38,871 nt of DNA from Mycoplana azooxidifex. Its GTDB lineage: Bacteria > Pseudomonadota > Alphaproteobacteria > Rhizobiales > Rhizobiaceae. Within the stretch, counting starts at the first letter, position 1. Each line of letters opens with the position of its first letter. A model generated the notes under the pieces. It made no database searches. It was not told the DNA's origin and saw only the letters and a list, made by a program, of their open reading frames with translations. The stretch is taken from assembly GCF_014196765.1 (NCBI RefSeq), contig NZ_JACIEE010000018.1, positions 1 through 38,871 on the forward strand, given 5' to 3'. Positions 24,946 to 33,044 of this stretch are shown one piece after another. The translations under genes were made by a program, and so were the position numbers.

Positions 24946-25701
24946 CTAGCTTAGTACGATCCCGCCGTCGACATTTAGCGTCTGCCCGGTGACGAATGCG
25001 GCGTCGTCCGAAGCGAAGAAGGCGACGGCGCCGACGACGTCTTCGGGATCCCCGATACGCCGCATCGCGGTCTTGTCCTGCCAAGTCTTGCGGACCTCCG
25101 GATCGTCGAGGTTCACGCGGCCCATGTCGGTGAGGATGATGCCAGGGCAGACGCAGTTGGCCGTAATTCCGTCGACCCCGACCTCCTGCGCCAGGACGCG
25201 GGTGAAGCCCATGACAGCTGCTTTGGAGGCCGAGTAATGTGCCTGCTCGGGCGCGCCATGCTTGCCGCCGATGGAGGCGATGTTGACGACACGGCCGTAC
25301 TGGCGTGCCTTCATCATCGGCAGCACCGCCTGGGTGACCAGGAATGTGCCCTTGGCGTTGACGTCCATGACGCTATCCCAATATTCCTCCTTCAGCCCGT
25401 CGACCTCGCCGGCGATCAGAATGCCCGCATTGTTGACCACCGCATCGAGATGGCCGAAGGCATCCGCGACGGCCCGGGCCATCGCCTCGACCTCGCCCTT
25501 GCTGCTGACGTCGGCAAGGACCATGACCGCGCGGCGACCGAGCGCCTCGATCTCGCTTGCCACCTCGGCCAGTACGCCCTCCTGCCGCGCGATATCGTTG
25601 ATTGCGACATCGTAGCCGCGCGCGGCAAGGCCGATCGCGATGGCGCGGCCGATGCCGCGGCTTGCGCCCGTTACGAGCGCGGTGCGGTTGGAAGCAGTCA
25701 T
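24946..25701 (-). CDS. Short-chain dehydrogenase/reductase
   Basis: This 251-residue classical SDR has the cofactor motif TGASRGIGRAIA at residue 10, NNAG near 88, catalytic serine in NIASIGG and the Tyr-Lys pair in HYSASKAA near 155, plus the C-terminal GQTLNVDGG. An asparagine-aspartate after strand 2 (AINDIARQ) suggests NAD(H) preference. The start at 25701 has GGAGG, 15 bases past the original stop of the preceding SDR gene. It is the last gene of the long sugar operon and probably oxidises or reduces a hydroxyl of the pathway intermediate. The 217 bases between this gene and vapB show nothing recognisable. Confidence 0.9.
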   Translation of the reverse strand: MTASNRTALVTGASRGIGRAIAIGLAARGYDVAINDIARQEGVLAEVASEIEALGRRAVMVLADVSSKGEVEAMARAVADAFGHLDAVVNNAGILIAGEVDGLKEEYWDSVMDVNAKGTFLVTQAVLPMMKARQYGRVVNIASIGGKHGAPEQAHYSASKAAVMGFTRVLAQEVGVDGITANCVCPGIILTDMGRVNLDDPEVRKTWQDKTAMRRIGDPEDVVGAVAFFASDDAAFVTGQTLNVDGGIVLS

Positions 25702-25715
25702 GTCAGTCCTCCAGA

Positions 25716-26486
25716 TTACAAGGCGGTATAGCCGCCATCGATCGTCAACACTGTCCCAGTGATGTAGCTCGATGCGTCGGCGGCCAGGAAAAGAACGGCA
25801 TTGGCGATTTAACGCGGCTCGCCGAGACGCCCCATCGGCGTCATGCGCATCCAGGTGTCGAACCACTCGGGATTGCTGCGGCCGCGCAGGGTGAGCTCCG
25901 TGCCGACATAGCCGGGCGCAACGGCGTTGACGCGCACGCCGCTCTTCGCCCATTCGACGGCAAGCGACTTTGTCAGAAGGTTCACCCCGGCTTTGGCCGC
26001 GTTGTAGGATATCTGCGGCTGCGGATAGACCGTCACCTCGCCGCAGATCGAGGAGATGTTGACCATAACGCCGCGACCGGCAGTGACCATCCTACGACCG
26101 AAAGCCTGGGCACAATGGAAGACGCCGCCGAGATTGATGTCGAGGACCGCTTTCCAGTCGTCTCGGCTCATCTCGAGAGCCGGGGCGTTGCGCACGATGC
26201 CGGCGTTGTTGACGAGCACATCCACGGCGCCGTGATCGGCGTAGATCGCCTCTACCGCCACTCCGACGGCGGCCGCGTCCGTGACGTCGAGCGACACGAA
26301 GACTGCCTTGCCGCCGCCGACCTCGATCGCCGAAGCGACGGCCCTCCCCTCGGCCTCGTCAATGTCGGCGACGATGACATGGGCGCCGGCGCCGGCAAGA
26401 CGCTCGGCAATCTCCCGGCCGATGCCACGCGCGGCCCCCGTGACGACGGCACGCTTGCCGTCGAGCCTGAAGTCGGCGTCGCTCAT
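25716..26486 (-). pseudogene. Short-chain dehydrogenase gene with an in-frame nonsense codon
   Basis: The gene has all classical SDR motifs: TGAARGIGREIAERL, NNAGIVRN, serine in NISSICGE and YNAAKAG. Translation stops at TAA 25809-25811 after GRLGEPR. The same frame then continues IANAVLFLAADASSYITGTV and ends GGYTAL at the expected terminus 25716. SDRs normally have GEPxEIA here, so a single GAA-to-TAA change explains it. The truncated 225-residue product lacks the last helix and strand that close the cofactor and dimer interface. It overlaps the kinase gene upstream by ATGA. It is probably inactive unless the stop is suppressed or is a sequencing error. Confidence 0.8.
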
Positions 26487-27988
26487 GCGGATTTTCCTCC
26501 CTCGCGAATGGATTTCAGCGCGGGATAGAGCGCCCGGTATTGCTGATAGATGCCGTCATAGAGTGCAGTCTCGCGGGCGCGCGGTTCGATGCGCTTGCCG
26601 GGACGAACCATGGCGGCGATGCCGTCGTCGATCGTGGCGAAGTGCCCGGCGCCGTGCGCGGCAAGGACGGCGGCACCGACCGATGGCGCGTCGCGCGAGG
26701 CCGGCACGCAGACCGGAAGGCCGGCGGTATCGGCATGGATCTGCAGCCACAGGTCCGAAGCGCCGGCACCGCCGCCGATGGTGATCTCCGCGCCGCGATA
26801 GCCCGCCTCGGCCATGGCATCGAGAATGGCGCGCGTGCCGAAACCGATGCCTTCCATGATGGCGCGGAAGATGTGATGCGGCTCATGGGCGAGCGTCAGG
26901 CCGACGATGGCGCCGCGCGAGAGCGGATCGGTATAGGGCGTGCGGTTGCCCTGGAAATGATCCTGGACCAGCAGGCCGTCACATCCGGGCTCAAGCGCCG
27001 CCGCCTTTCGGTTGAGCGCTTCGAGCTCCATCGTTCCGTTCATCAGGCGCCCGAGCCAGGCGATGATCGAACCGGTCGACGTCTGCCCGCCTTCGACGAT
27101 ATAGCGATCCGGATAGACGCAGTCGCGATAGGTGCCCCAGACGCCCGGCGCATGGACGGCCTTCTCCGTGACGCCGAACTGCAGGTGGGACGATCCTGTG
27201 ATCAGGGCGAGCTGGCCGGGTTTGGCGACCCCGAGGCCGATCATGCCGATCAGCGCATCGGCACCGCCCTGCATGACTTTGACCCTTGTAGAAAGACCGA
27301 GCTCCCCTGCCGCCTTTGCGGAAAGATTGGCGATGACGCCGCCGGGCGCGACAATTCGCTCCGGCCATTTGTCGAGCAGCGCCGAAAGGCCGAGCTTCTC
27401 CACCAGCGTCCTTGCCCAGCCGCCACGGTCGGTCTGGTAATGCCAGCGCAGCGTCACGTTGTTGAGGCTGGCGGCGCGTTCGCCGGTCAGCCGCATCGTC
27501 ATGAAATCCTGGTATTCGCAGATCGTATGGGCGTTTTCAAAGATTTCCGGCTCGTTGCGGGCGATCCAGAGCGCCTTCGGGATCATCCACTCGGCGGAAA
27601 CAGGCCCCTTGCCGCCTCCGTTGGAAATCAGCGCGTCGTCGCCGGTTGCCAGCACCGCATCAGCCTCGGCATTGGCGCGCACGTCCATCCAGATGATCGC
27701 CGGCCGCAGCGCCTTGCCGTTGCGGTCCAGCGCCACCACCGTGCAACTCGTCGTCGCCAGCGTAATCGCCTCGATGGCGGCCGGGTCGACCCTCGCCTCC
27801 GAAATGGCGCCGCGCGACGCCTGCACGAACGCGTTCCACCAGTCTTCCGGATTCTGTTCGGCGCGGGCGCCGGCCGAGAATCTGGTTTCATAGGGTACGG
27901 CGACGCTGCCAAGGCAGGTGCCGGACAGGTCGTAGACCCGTGCGCGAAGACTTTCCGTACCGCCGTCGGCAGTCAAAAAATAACCCAT
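26483..27988 (-). CDS. FGGY-family carbohydrate kinase
   Basis: This 501-residue kinase has the two-domain FGGY layout: phosphate-binding start LTADGGTESLRARVYD, the substrate-domain segments LRPAIIWMDVRA and GADALIGMIGLG, ITGSSHLQFGV, and the C-terminal ATP-domain motif ITIGGGAGASDLWLQIHAD (G-G-G). It should phosphorylate a ketose, polyol or related sugar with ATP. The start at 27988 follows GGGAGGAG. It is flanked by the AhpD-like gene upstream and overlaps the nonsense-bearing dehydrogenase gene. The exact sugar cannot be read from the sequence; xylulose, ribulose and erythritol kinases are all relatives. Confidence 0.88.
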   Translation of the reverse strand: MGYFLTADGGTESLRARVYDLSGTCLGSVAVPYETRFSAGARAEQNPEDWWNAFVQASRGAISEARVDPAAIEAITLATTSCTVVALDRNGKALRPAIIWMDVRANAEADAVLATGDDALISNGGGKGPVSAEWMIPKALWIARNEPEIFENAHTICEYQDFMTMRLTGERAASLNNVTLRWHYQTDRGGWARTLVEKLGLSALLDKWPERIVAPGGVIANLSAKAAGELGLSTRVKVMQGGADALIGMIGLGVAKPGQLALITGSSHLQFGVTEKAVHAPGVWGTYRDCVYPDRYIVEGGQTSTGSIIAWLGRLMNGTMELEALNRKAAALEPGCDGLLVQDHFQGNRTPYTDPLSRGAIVGLTLAHEPHHIFRAIMEGIGFGTRAILDAMAEAGYRGAEITIGGGAGASDLWLQIHADTAGLPVCVPASRDAPSVGAAVLAAHGAGHFATIDDGIAAMVRPGKRIEPRARETALYDGIYQQYRALYPALKSIREGGKSA

Positions 27989-28020
27989 TCTGTTCTCCTC
28001 CCGCGTCTTCTCCCTCAAGA

Positions 28021-28051
28021 CGCGACCTCGACACGCGACCTCGACACGCGA
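28021..28051. repeat. 13-bp tandem repeat, about 2.4 copies
   Basis: CGCGACCTCGACA is repeated exactly at 28021-28033 and 28034-28046, with a partial third copy CGCGA to 28051. It lies in the short gap between the AhpD-like gene and the kinase gene, just upstream of the kinase ribosome-binding site. It is likely replication slippage; a role in spacing or translation is possible. Confidence 0.6.
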
Positions 28052-28059
28052 GACAGGCG

Positions 28060-28395
28060 CTATTGCAGCGCGCGCATGATTTCCAACGCCTTCGCACCGT
28101 ACATGACGGCGGGGCCGCCACCCATTTCGACGGCGACCTCGAGCGCCTCCACGAGCTCGGCCTCCTTCGCGCCATGCCTGAGGGCGGCATCGACGTGATA
28201 GAGAATGCAATCCTCGCAGCCCTTGGATACGGCGATCGCGACGGCCAGCAGTTCCTTTTGGGCCGCAGTGAAGGTGCCGGACGTTGCCGCCACCTTGCTG
28301 ACCCGCGCAAAACCGCCGAAAAGCTCGGGGCTCGCCTTTGCCAGCGTGCCGATCCGGCGCTGGGCGTCCTTCAGTTTTTCCGATGCATCGGACAT
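28060..28395 (-). CDS. AhpD-like carboxymuconolactone decarboxylase-family protein
   Basis: This 111-residue protein contains the AhpD signature E-x11-C-x2-C-x3-H, seen as KELLAVAIAVSKGCEDCILYH around residues 46-66. Proteins with this motif act as alkylhydroperoxidases or thiol-disulfide relays. Mycobacterial AhpD is recharged by the dihydrolipoyl domain of an E2 subunit. That makes its place 10 bases after a lipoyl-carrying E2 gene notable. It may protect or couple to the lipoyl groups of this complex. Carboxymuconolactone decarboxylation itself is unlikely given the CxxC. Confidence 0.87.
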   Translation of the reverse strand: MSDASEKLKDAQRRIGTLAKASPELFGGFARVSKVAATSGTFTAAQKELLAVAIAVSKGCEDCILYHVDAALRHGAKEAELVEALEVAVEMGGGPAVMYGAKALEIMRALQ

Positions 28396-28405
28396 GGCCT
28401 GATCC

Positions 28406-30007
28406 TCACGCTAGAAGAATGTCGACGACGTCCTTCGTCTGGTCCCATTGCGGCATGTGACCGGAGCGGGACAGAAGATGGACGGCGACGCGGGGCGGAA
28501 GCGAGAGAACGTGCTTCCATGGAATGATCCTGTCCTCCAGGCCGAAGAGCACCCGAACCGGCAGGGATGCCGGGAGCTTCTGGAGCGCCGCAAGACTGTC
28601 GACGCGCTGGCCGGACGGACCGGCAACCGCTTCCGCGAGAGCGACAAGCCGCCCCTTCGCCAGGTCCGCCGTGAGCGCTGCAAGGGCCGCTTCCGAAAGG
28701 TCCACGCCGTTCACCGACAGGCGGCGCAGCAGATGCGCGACTTCGCCGGCGGTCTTCGCCCCCGCCATGCCCCGGATGAAATGGCCGTCGATCTCCGCAC
28801 CAAGCCCGGCCGGGGCGATGAGCGACAGGAACGCGACACGCCGGGGCGCCGCCGAAGCCAGGCCGAGTGCCGCCACCGCACCCAGCGAATGGGCAACGAC
28901 ATCGATCCTGTCGACGCCGAGCGTGTCGAGGAAGGCCGGCAGGTCATGGGAAAGCTCGGCGGAACTTGCCGCTTCGATTTCCGTCAGGCCATGACCCGGT
29001 AGATCGGGGACGATCACCCGTTTTCCGGCCCGCTTCAGGCTAGAGGTGACGCCCGCCCAGGTCGTGCGATCGCCGGAGAAACCGTGCAACAGCAGGACCG
29101 GATTTCCGCTGCCCGCGCCGGTATCGAGATAGGCCATGCGGCCGCGCTTCAAGGGCGCGAAATGGACGTCCGAGGGAGCGGCAGATGTGCTCGACGCGGG
29201 TGCAGCACCCGCGGCCGCGAGGACATCTTCCTTCTCGATGCGGCCGCGTCGGCCCGTGCCGCCGATCGTGGCGATGTCCAGCCCATGCCGCCGGGACAGA
29301 CGCCGCGCGAGTGGCGTTGCGCGAACCCGGCTATCGACCGGAGTGGTGCCGCGGCCTGATGATCTCTGCGCAACCGCGGGAGCAGCGTCACCGGATTGCA
29401 ATGCAACGGCCGCTTCCTCAGCATGGGGAATGCTGTCGGCCGGAACCTCGATCCGCGCGATCGGATCGCCGACTGTTACCATCTCGCCGTCTTCGCGCAG
29501 GATGCGCACGAGGCGACCTTCAGTCAGCGCCGGAAATTCCGCGGTGGTCTTGTCCGTCTCGATCTCGATGATCGCCTCGCCGCGGACGAAGCTCTCGCCC
29601 GGCGACTTCAGCCACTTGGCAACGCGCCCCTCTTCCATCGTTTCGCCGAGGCGCGGCATGGCGAGATCGGTCTCGATCCAACCGCCGGCTTCCATGGTCG
29701 ATGCGACGGCAGCCTCGGCCGCGGGCTCCGCCTCCGCGCCTTCCTCCGCCGTCCAGTCCGGCCCTGCGCCGATGTCGATCCGGGCCAGCGCCGCGCCGAC
29801 CTCCACCGTATCGCCGATCGAGACCAGCACTTCATGGAGCGTGCCGTCCCCCAGCGCCGGGAATTCGGCGATGGTCTTGTCCGTCTCGATCTCGATGATC
29901 GAATCGCCGCGGCGGAAGCTGTCGCCCGGCTTGATCAGCCAGCCGACGACCTTGCCCTCGTCCATCGTCTCGCCGAGGCGAGGCATTTTCAGGATGCGTT
30001 CGCTCAT
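28406..30007 (-). CDS. E2-like protein: two lipoyl domains, peripheral-subunit-binding domain and alpha/beta hydrolase (AcoC-like)
   Basis: This 533-residue protein begins with two similar lipoyl domains whose lipoylated lysines lie in ETDKTIAEF (K44) and ETDKTTAEF (K153). A peripheral-subunit-binding domain follows at about 228-263 (RATPLARRLSRRHGLDI, RGRIEKEDVL). The C-terminus from about 285 is an alpha/beta hydrolase with LLLHGFSGDRTTWAG, nucleophile motif VAHSLGAV and a late histidine in SGHMPQWD. Normal E2 proteins end in a chloramphenicol-acetyltransferase-like core. The hydrolase ending is the form known from AcoC of acetoin dehydrogenase, though a second lipoyl domain is less usual. 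The start overlaps the E1 beta stop by ATGA. Confidence 0.9.
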   Translation of the reverse strand: MSERILKMPRLGETMDEGKVVGWLIKPGDSFRRGDSIIEIETDKTIAEFPALGDGTLHEVLVSIGDTVEVGAALARIDIGAGPDWTAEEGAEAEPAAEAAVASTMEAGGWIETDLAMPRLGETMEEGRVAKWLKSPGESFVRGEAIIEIETDKTTAEFPALTEGRLVRILREDGEMVTVGDPIARIEVPADSIPHAEEAAVALQSGDAAPAVAQRSSGRGTTPVDSRVRATPLARRLSRRHGLDIATIGGTGRRGRIEKEDVLAAAGAAPASSTSAAPSDVHFAPLKRGRMAYLDTGAGSGNPVLLLHGFSGDRTTWAGVTSSLKRAGKRVIVPDLPGHGLTEIEAASSAELSHDLPAFLDTLGVDRIDVVAHSLGAVAALGLASAAPRRVAFLSLIAPAGLGAEIDGHFIRGMAGAKTAGEVAHLLRRLSVNGVDLSEAALAALTADLAKGRLVALAEAVAGPSGQRVDSLAALQKLPASLPVRVLFGLEDRIIPWKHVLSLPPRVAVHLLSRSGHMPQWDQTKDVVDILLA

Positions 30008-30984
30008 GCCAGCATTCTCTCGGCGACCTCGGCGATGCTGCGCGCGGACGGCACGCTGCCGGCTTCCAGTTCCTGCGAGACCGAAATCGGGACGTCCTCG
30101 CCCGCGACGCGCACGACCGGCTGCTCCAGGAAGTCGAAGCATTCCTCGGAAATGCGGGCGGCCAGTTCGGCGGCGACACCGGAGGTCATCACGCCTTCGC
30201 TGACGACCATGGCCTTGCCCACGCGCTCGACATGTTCGCGCACCGTGTCGAAATCCAGCGGATTAAGCGTCCTGAGATCGATGACCGTCGCTTCGATACC
30301 TTTCTTAGAAAGAGCCTCGGCGGCTTCGAGCGCGTAGAACACCTGGCGGGAATAGGTGACGATGACGAGATCGTCTCCCTTTCGCCGCACGGCGGCCTTT
30401 CCCCACGGCAGGGGATCGGCGTCGAAATCCACGTCTTCCTTGCGGGTGTAGAGCGCCTTGTGCTCGATGAAGACGACTGGATCTGGCTTGGTGAGGCTCT
30501 GGCGCAGCAGGTGATAGGCATCAGCCGCCGTCGCCGGCATGGCGAGCCGAAGGCCGGGCGTGTGCATGACCCAGGCCTCCAGGCTCTGCGAATGCTGGGC
30601 GCCTGCCGAGCGGCCCGTGCCGCCCTGCGTGCGCAGCACCATCGGCACGCCGATCTGGCCGCCGAACATGTAGCGGATCTTTGCCGCCTGGTTGGCGAGC
30701 TGGTCCATCGTCATGCCGAGAAAGTCGATGTACATGAGCTCGGCCACAGGCCTGAGCCCCGTCATCGCCGCGCCGACGGCGGCGCCGATGATGGCGGGTT
30801 CGGAAATCGGCGTATCGATCAGCCGTTCCGGGCCATGGGTCTTGATCAGGTCCTTGGTGACGCCGTAGGCGCCGCCGTAGCGGCCGACCTCCTCGCCGAT
30901 GACGACGATGGTGCTGTCCTCGGTCATCGCATCGTCCAGCGCCTTGCGCAGGGCGTCTCTGTAAGTGGTCGAGGTCATCATCAT
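30004..30984 (-). CDS. 2-oxo acid/acetoin dehydrogenase E1 component, beta subunit
   Basis: This 326-residue transketolase-like protein has the E1 beta hallmarks IGEEVGRYGGAYGVTKDL, DTPISEPAIIGAAVGAAM, the GGTGRSAGAQHSQS loop and C-terminal SEGVMTSGVAAELAARI. With the alpha subunit it forms the thiamine-diphosphate site and reductively acylates the lipoyl arm of the adjacent E2. It overlaps both neighbours by ATGA, so all three subunits are coupled. The set is most like acetoin dehydrogenase AcoA/AcoB/AcoC because of the E2 type. Pyruvate or branched-chain substrates are not excluded. Confidence 0.92.
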   Translation of the reverse strand: MMMTSTTYRDALRKALDDAMTEDSTIVVIGEEVGRYGGAYGVTKDLIKTHGPERLIDTPISEPAIIGAAVGAAMTGLRPVAELMYIDFLGMTMDQLANQAAKIRYMFGGQIGVPMVLRTQGGTGRSAGAQHSQSLEAWVMHTPGLRLAMPATAADAYHLLRQSLTKPDPVVFIEHKALYTRKEDVDFDADPLPWGKAAVRRKGDDLVIVTYSRQVFYALEAAEALSKKGIEATVIDLRTLNPLDFDTVREHVERVGKAMVVSEGVMTSGVAAELAARISEECFDFLEQPVVRVAGEDVPISVSQELEAGSVPSARSIAEVAERMLA

Positions 30985-32009
30985 GCATCATCCCTGGCGA
31001 GTACGCGATCGATCCGGCTGCCTACGGCTTCCGGTTCGGGTTCTCCGACGGCATAGACGTCGCGGAACATCGAGGTGAGCGGCGGCGCCTTGGACTCCAC
31101 GGTGAAGTCGATCGTGGCGTCCATCTCTGCAGCGATGTCCTTGTCCGTCGCATCGAGCGCGGACTCCGTCTCCAGACCGGACGCAATCAGCTTGTTGCGT
31201 GCAAAGAGGACCGGGTCCTTCTTGCGGCCTTCCAGCTCCTCCGCTTCCTCGCGGTAGGGGCTCTTGTCCATGCGCGCATGGCCGAAGAACCGGTAGACAT
31301 CGATGGACAGAAAGCCGGGCTTGCCCCCGCGGGCGTCATCGACAAGCCAGCGGGCCGCCGACTGAACCTCCTCGACGTCGAGCCCGTCGACCACAACGCC
31401 GTTGAGGCCGAAGGCCTTGGCGCGCTGGTCGAAAGCCGTGTTGCTGGTCGCCTGGTCGATGCGCGTTCCCATCCCGTACTGGTTGTTGATGCAGACGAAG
31501 AGGACGGGCAGGCCCCAGAGTGCTGCCATGTTCATGCTCTCGTAGAGAATGCCCTGCTGCATAGCGCCGTCGCCGAAGAAGGCGATCGAGACCGAATCCT
31601 GCTTCAGGCATTTGCTCGACAGGCCGGCGCCGACCACGGCTGGAATGCCGCCGCCGACGATCGCGTTGGCGCCGAGATGGCCGAGCGCCATGTCGGCGAT
31701 GTGCATCGAGCCGCCCTTGCCGCGGCAGTATCCGCTTTCTTTGCCGCCGATCTCCGCCATCATCTGCTTCGGATCGGCGCCGCGGGCGAGAAAGATGCCG
31801 TGGCCACGATGGTGGGTGGTGAAGGTATCCTGCGGCTTCATCGCCGAGGACACGCCGGCAGCGCTCGATTCCTCGCCGATCGACAGGTGCAGCATAGACC
31901 CGGCCGACTGGCCGCGGATGAAGAGTTCACCGACCCGTTCCTCGAAGGTGCGGATGCGCCGCATCGTCCGGTAGAGCTCGAGAAGGTTGGAATTGACAGG
32001 AGCGCCCAC
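30981..32009 (-). CDS. 2-oxo acid/acetoin dehydrogenase E1 component, alpha subunit
   Basis: This 342-residue protein carries the thiamine-diphosphate motif GDGAMQQGILYESMNMA ending INNQYGMGT (GDG…NN) near residues 145-178. It also has HHRGHGIFLARGAD near 66, GKGGSMH near 97, and the phosphorylation-loop-like FFGHARMDKSPYR near 240. It starts with GTG at 32009, preceded by AGGAGGG. It follows the importer permease gene by 42 bases, so uptake and cleavage genes share one transcript. No lipoamide dehydrogenase (E3) gene is in the window; the cell's general E3 must be used. Confidence 0.92.
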   Translation of the reverse strand: MGAPVNSNLLELYRTMRRIRTFEERVGELFIRGQSAGSMLHLSIGEESSAAGVSSAMKPQDTFTTHHRGHGIFLARGADPKQMMAEIGGKESGYCRGKGGSMHIADMALGHLGANAIVGGGIPAVVGAGLSSKCLKQDSVSIAFFGDGAMQQGILYESMNMAALWGLPVLFVCINNQYGMGTRIDQATSNTAFDQRAKAFGLNGVVVDGLDVEEVQSAARWLVDDARGGKPGFLSIDVYRFFGHARMDKSPYREEAEELEGRKKDPVLFARNKLIASGLETESALDATDKDIAAEMDATIDFTVESKAPPLTSMFRDVYAVGEPEPEAVGSRIDRVLARDDA

Positions 32010-32051
32010 GCGTCCCTCCTAACAGTTGCATGTGATGTTGACGGGCCGGGC

Positions 32052-33044
32052 CTAGAGCAGCTTCAGCTTGGTGGTCCGGGAGACGATCGCGACTGCGACC
32101 AGGATGATCAGCCCCTTGACGATGCTCTGGATGTACGTGTCCATGCCGATGAGGTTGAGGCCGTTGTTGATGACGCCGATGAACAGCGCACCGAAGAACG
32201 TGCCGGTGACGGTCGCCGTGCCCGGACGAAACATGGTCATGCCAATGAACACGGTCGCCAGGCCGTCGAGCAGGTAGCGCTCGCCGGCATTCGGCTGCCC
32301 GGAGCCGAGACGGGCTGCCAGGAGCATACCGGCAACCGCGGCGAAGAGACTGCAAACGACGAGCGCGGCGGCACGGTAGAAGCGGCCGTTGACCCCCGAC
32401 AGCTCGGCTGCCTTGAGGTTGCCGCCGACCGCGTAGATGTAGCGGCCGAAGATTGTGCGCTCCATCAGGAACCAGGCGAGCACCACGAACAGCATCATCG
32501 CATAGGCAAGCACGGGAATACCTAACAACTGCCCCTGCCCGAACCACAGGTACGTTTCGGGCAGGCCGCCATAGATGGCGCGGCCGCCGGTCGTCAGGAA
32601 GTTGATGCCGTAGAGGATCGATCCGGTCGCCAGCGTCGCGATCAGCGACGGCACGCCGACGAGCGTCACCAGTGCCGAGTTGACGGCGCCGACGAGCACG
32701 CCGGCAGCGATACCGCCCAGCAGCGCAAGCGGCAACGGCACGCCGGAAATCAGCATGAGCGGTACGAGGATGCCGGCGAGACCGACCATGTAGCCGACCG
32801 ACAGGTCCATCTCCCGGGCCGCAAAACCGAAGGTGAGACCCGCCCCGACGATCGTCAGCATCGAAATCTGCTGCACGATATTGAGCAGGTTCGTTGTGGT
32901 CAGGAACCGGTCGACAGTGAGCGCGAAGCCCAGGAAGAGAAGGATGAGCGCAAAGAGCGTGCTGTACTTCAGCATCCAGTCCTTGCGGGCGCGGCCGGAC
33001 GCGGTATCCTTGGCCTGGGCGATGGTGGGGGATGCTGCGTTCAT
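32052..33044 (-). CDS. Ribose-type (CUT2) ABC transporter permease
   Basis: This 330-residue membrane protein resembles RbsC. It has about ten hydrophobic segments, the REMDLSVGYMVGLAGI region, and the CUT2 hallmarks AVGGNLKAAELSGVN and GSGQPNAGERYLLDGLATVFIGM. It ends with GLIILVAVAIVSRTTKL. It overlaps the ATPase gene by ATGA. Only one permease gene is present, so the channel is probably a homodimer, as in ribose importers. Confidence 0.92.
   Translation of the reverse strand: MNAASPTIAQAKDTASGRARKDWMLKYSTLFALILLFLGFALTVDRFLTTTNLLNIVQQISMLTIVGAGLTFGFAAREMDLSVGYMVGLAGILVPLMLISGVPLPLALLGGIAAGVLVGAVNSALVTLVGVPSLIATLATGSILYGINFLTTGGRAIYGGLPETYLWFGQGQLLGIPVLAYAMMLFVVLAWFLMERTIFGRYIYAVGGNLKAAELSGVNGRFYRAAALVVCSLFAAVAGMLLAARLGSGQPNAGERYLLDGLATVFIGMTMFRPGTATVTGTFFGALFIGVINNGLNLIGMDTYIQSIVKGLIILVAVAIVSRTTKLKLL

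Noticed and set aside
28021-28051. CRISPR-like repeat
   Set aside because: Only about 2.4 immediate copies of 13 bases with no spacers; a simple tandem duplication.
26540-28198. A 552-codon plus-strand frame opposite the FGGY kinase gene
   Set aside because: Antisense shadow of a clearly recognisable kinase with its own ribosome-binding site; no family pattern in the plus translation.
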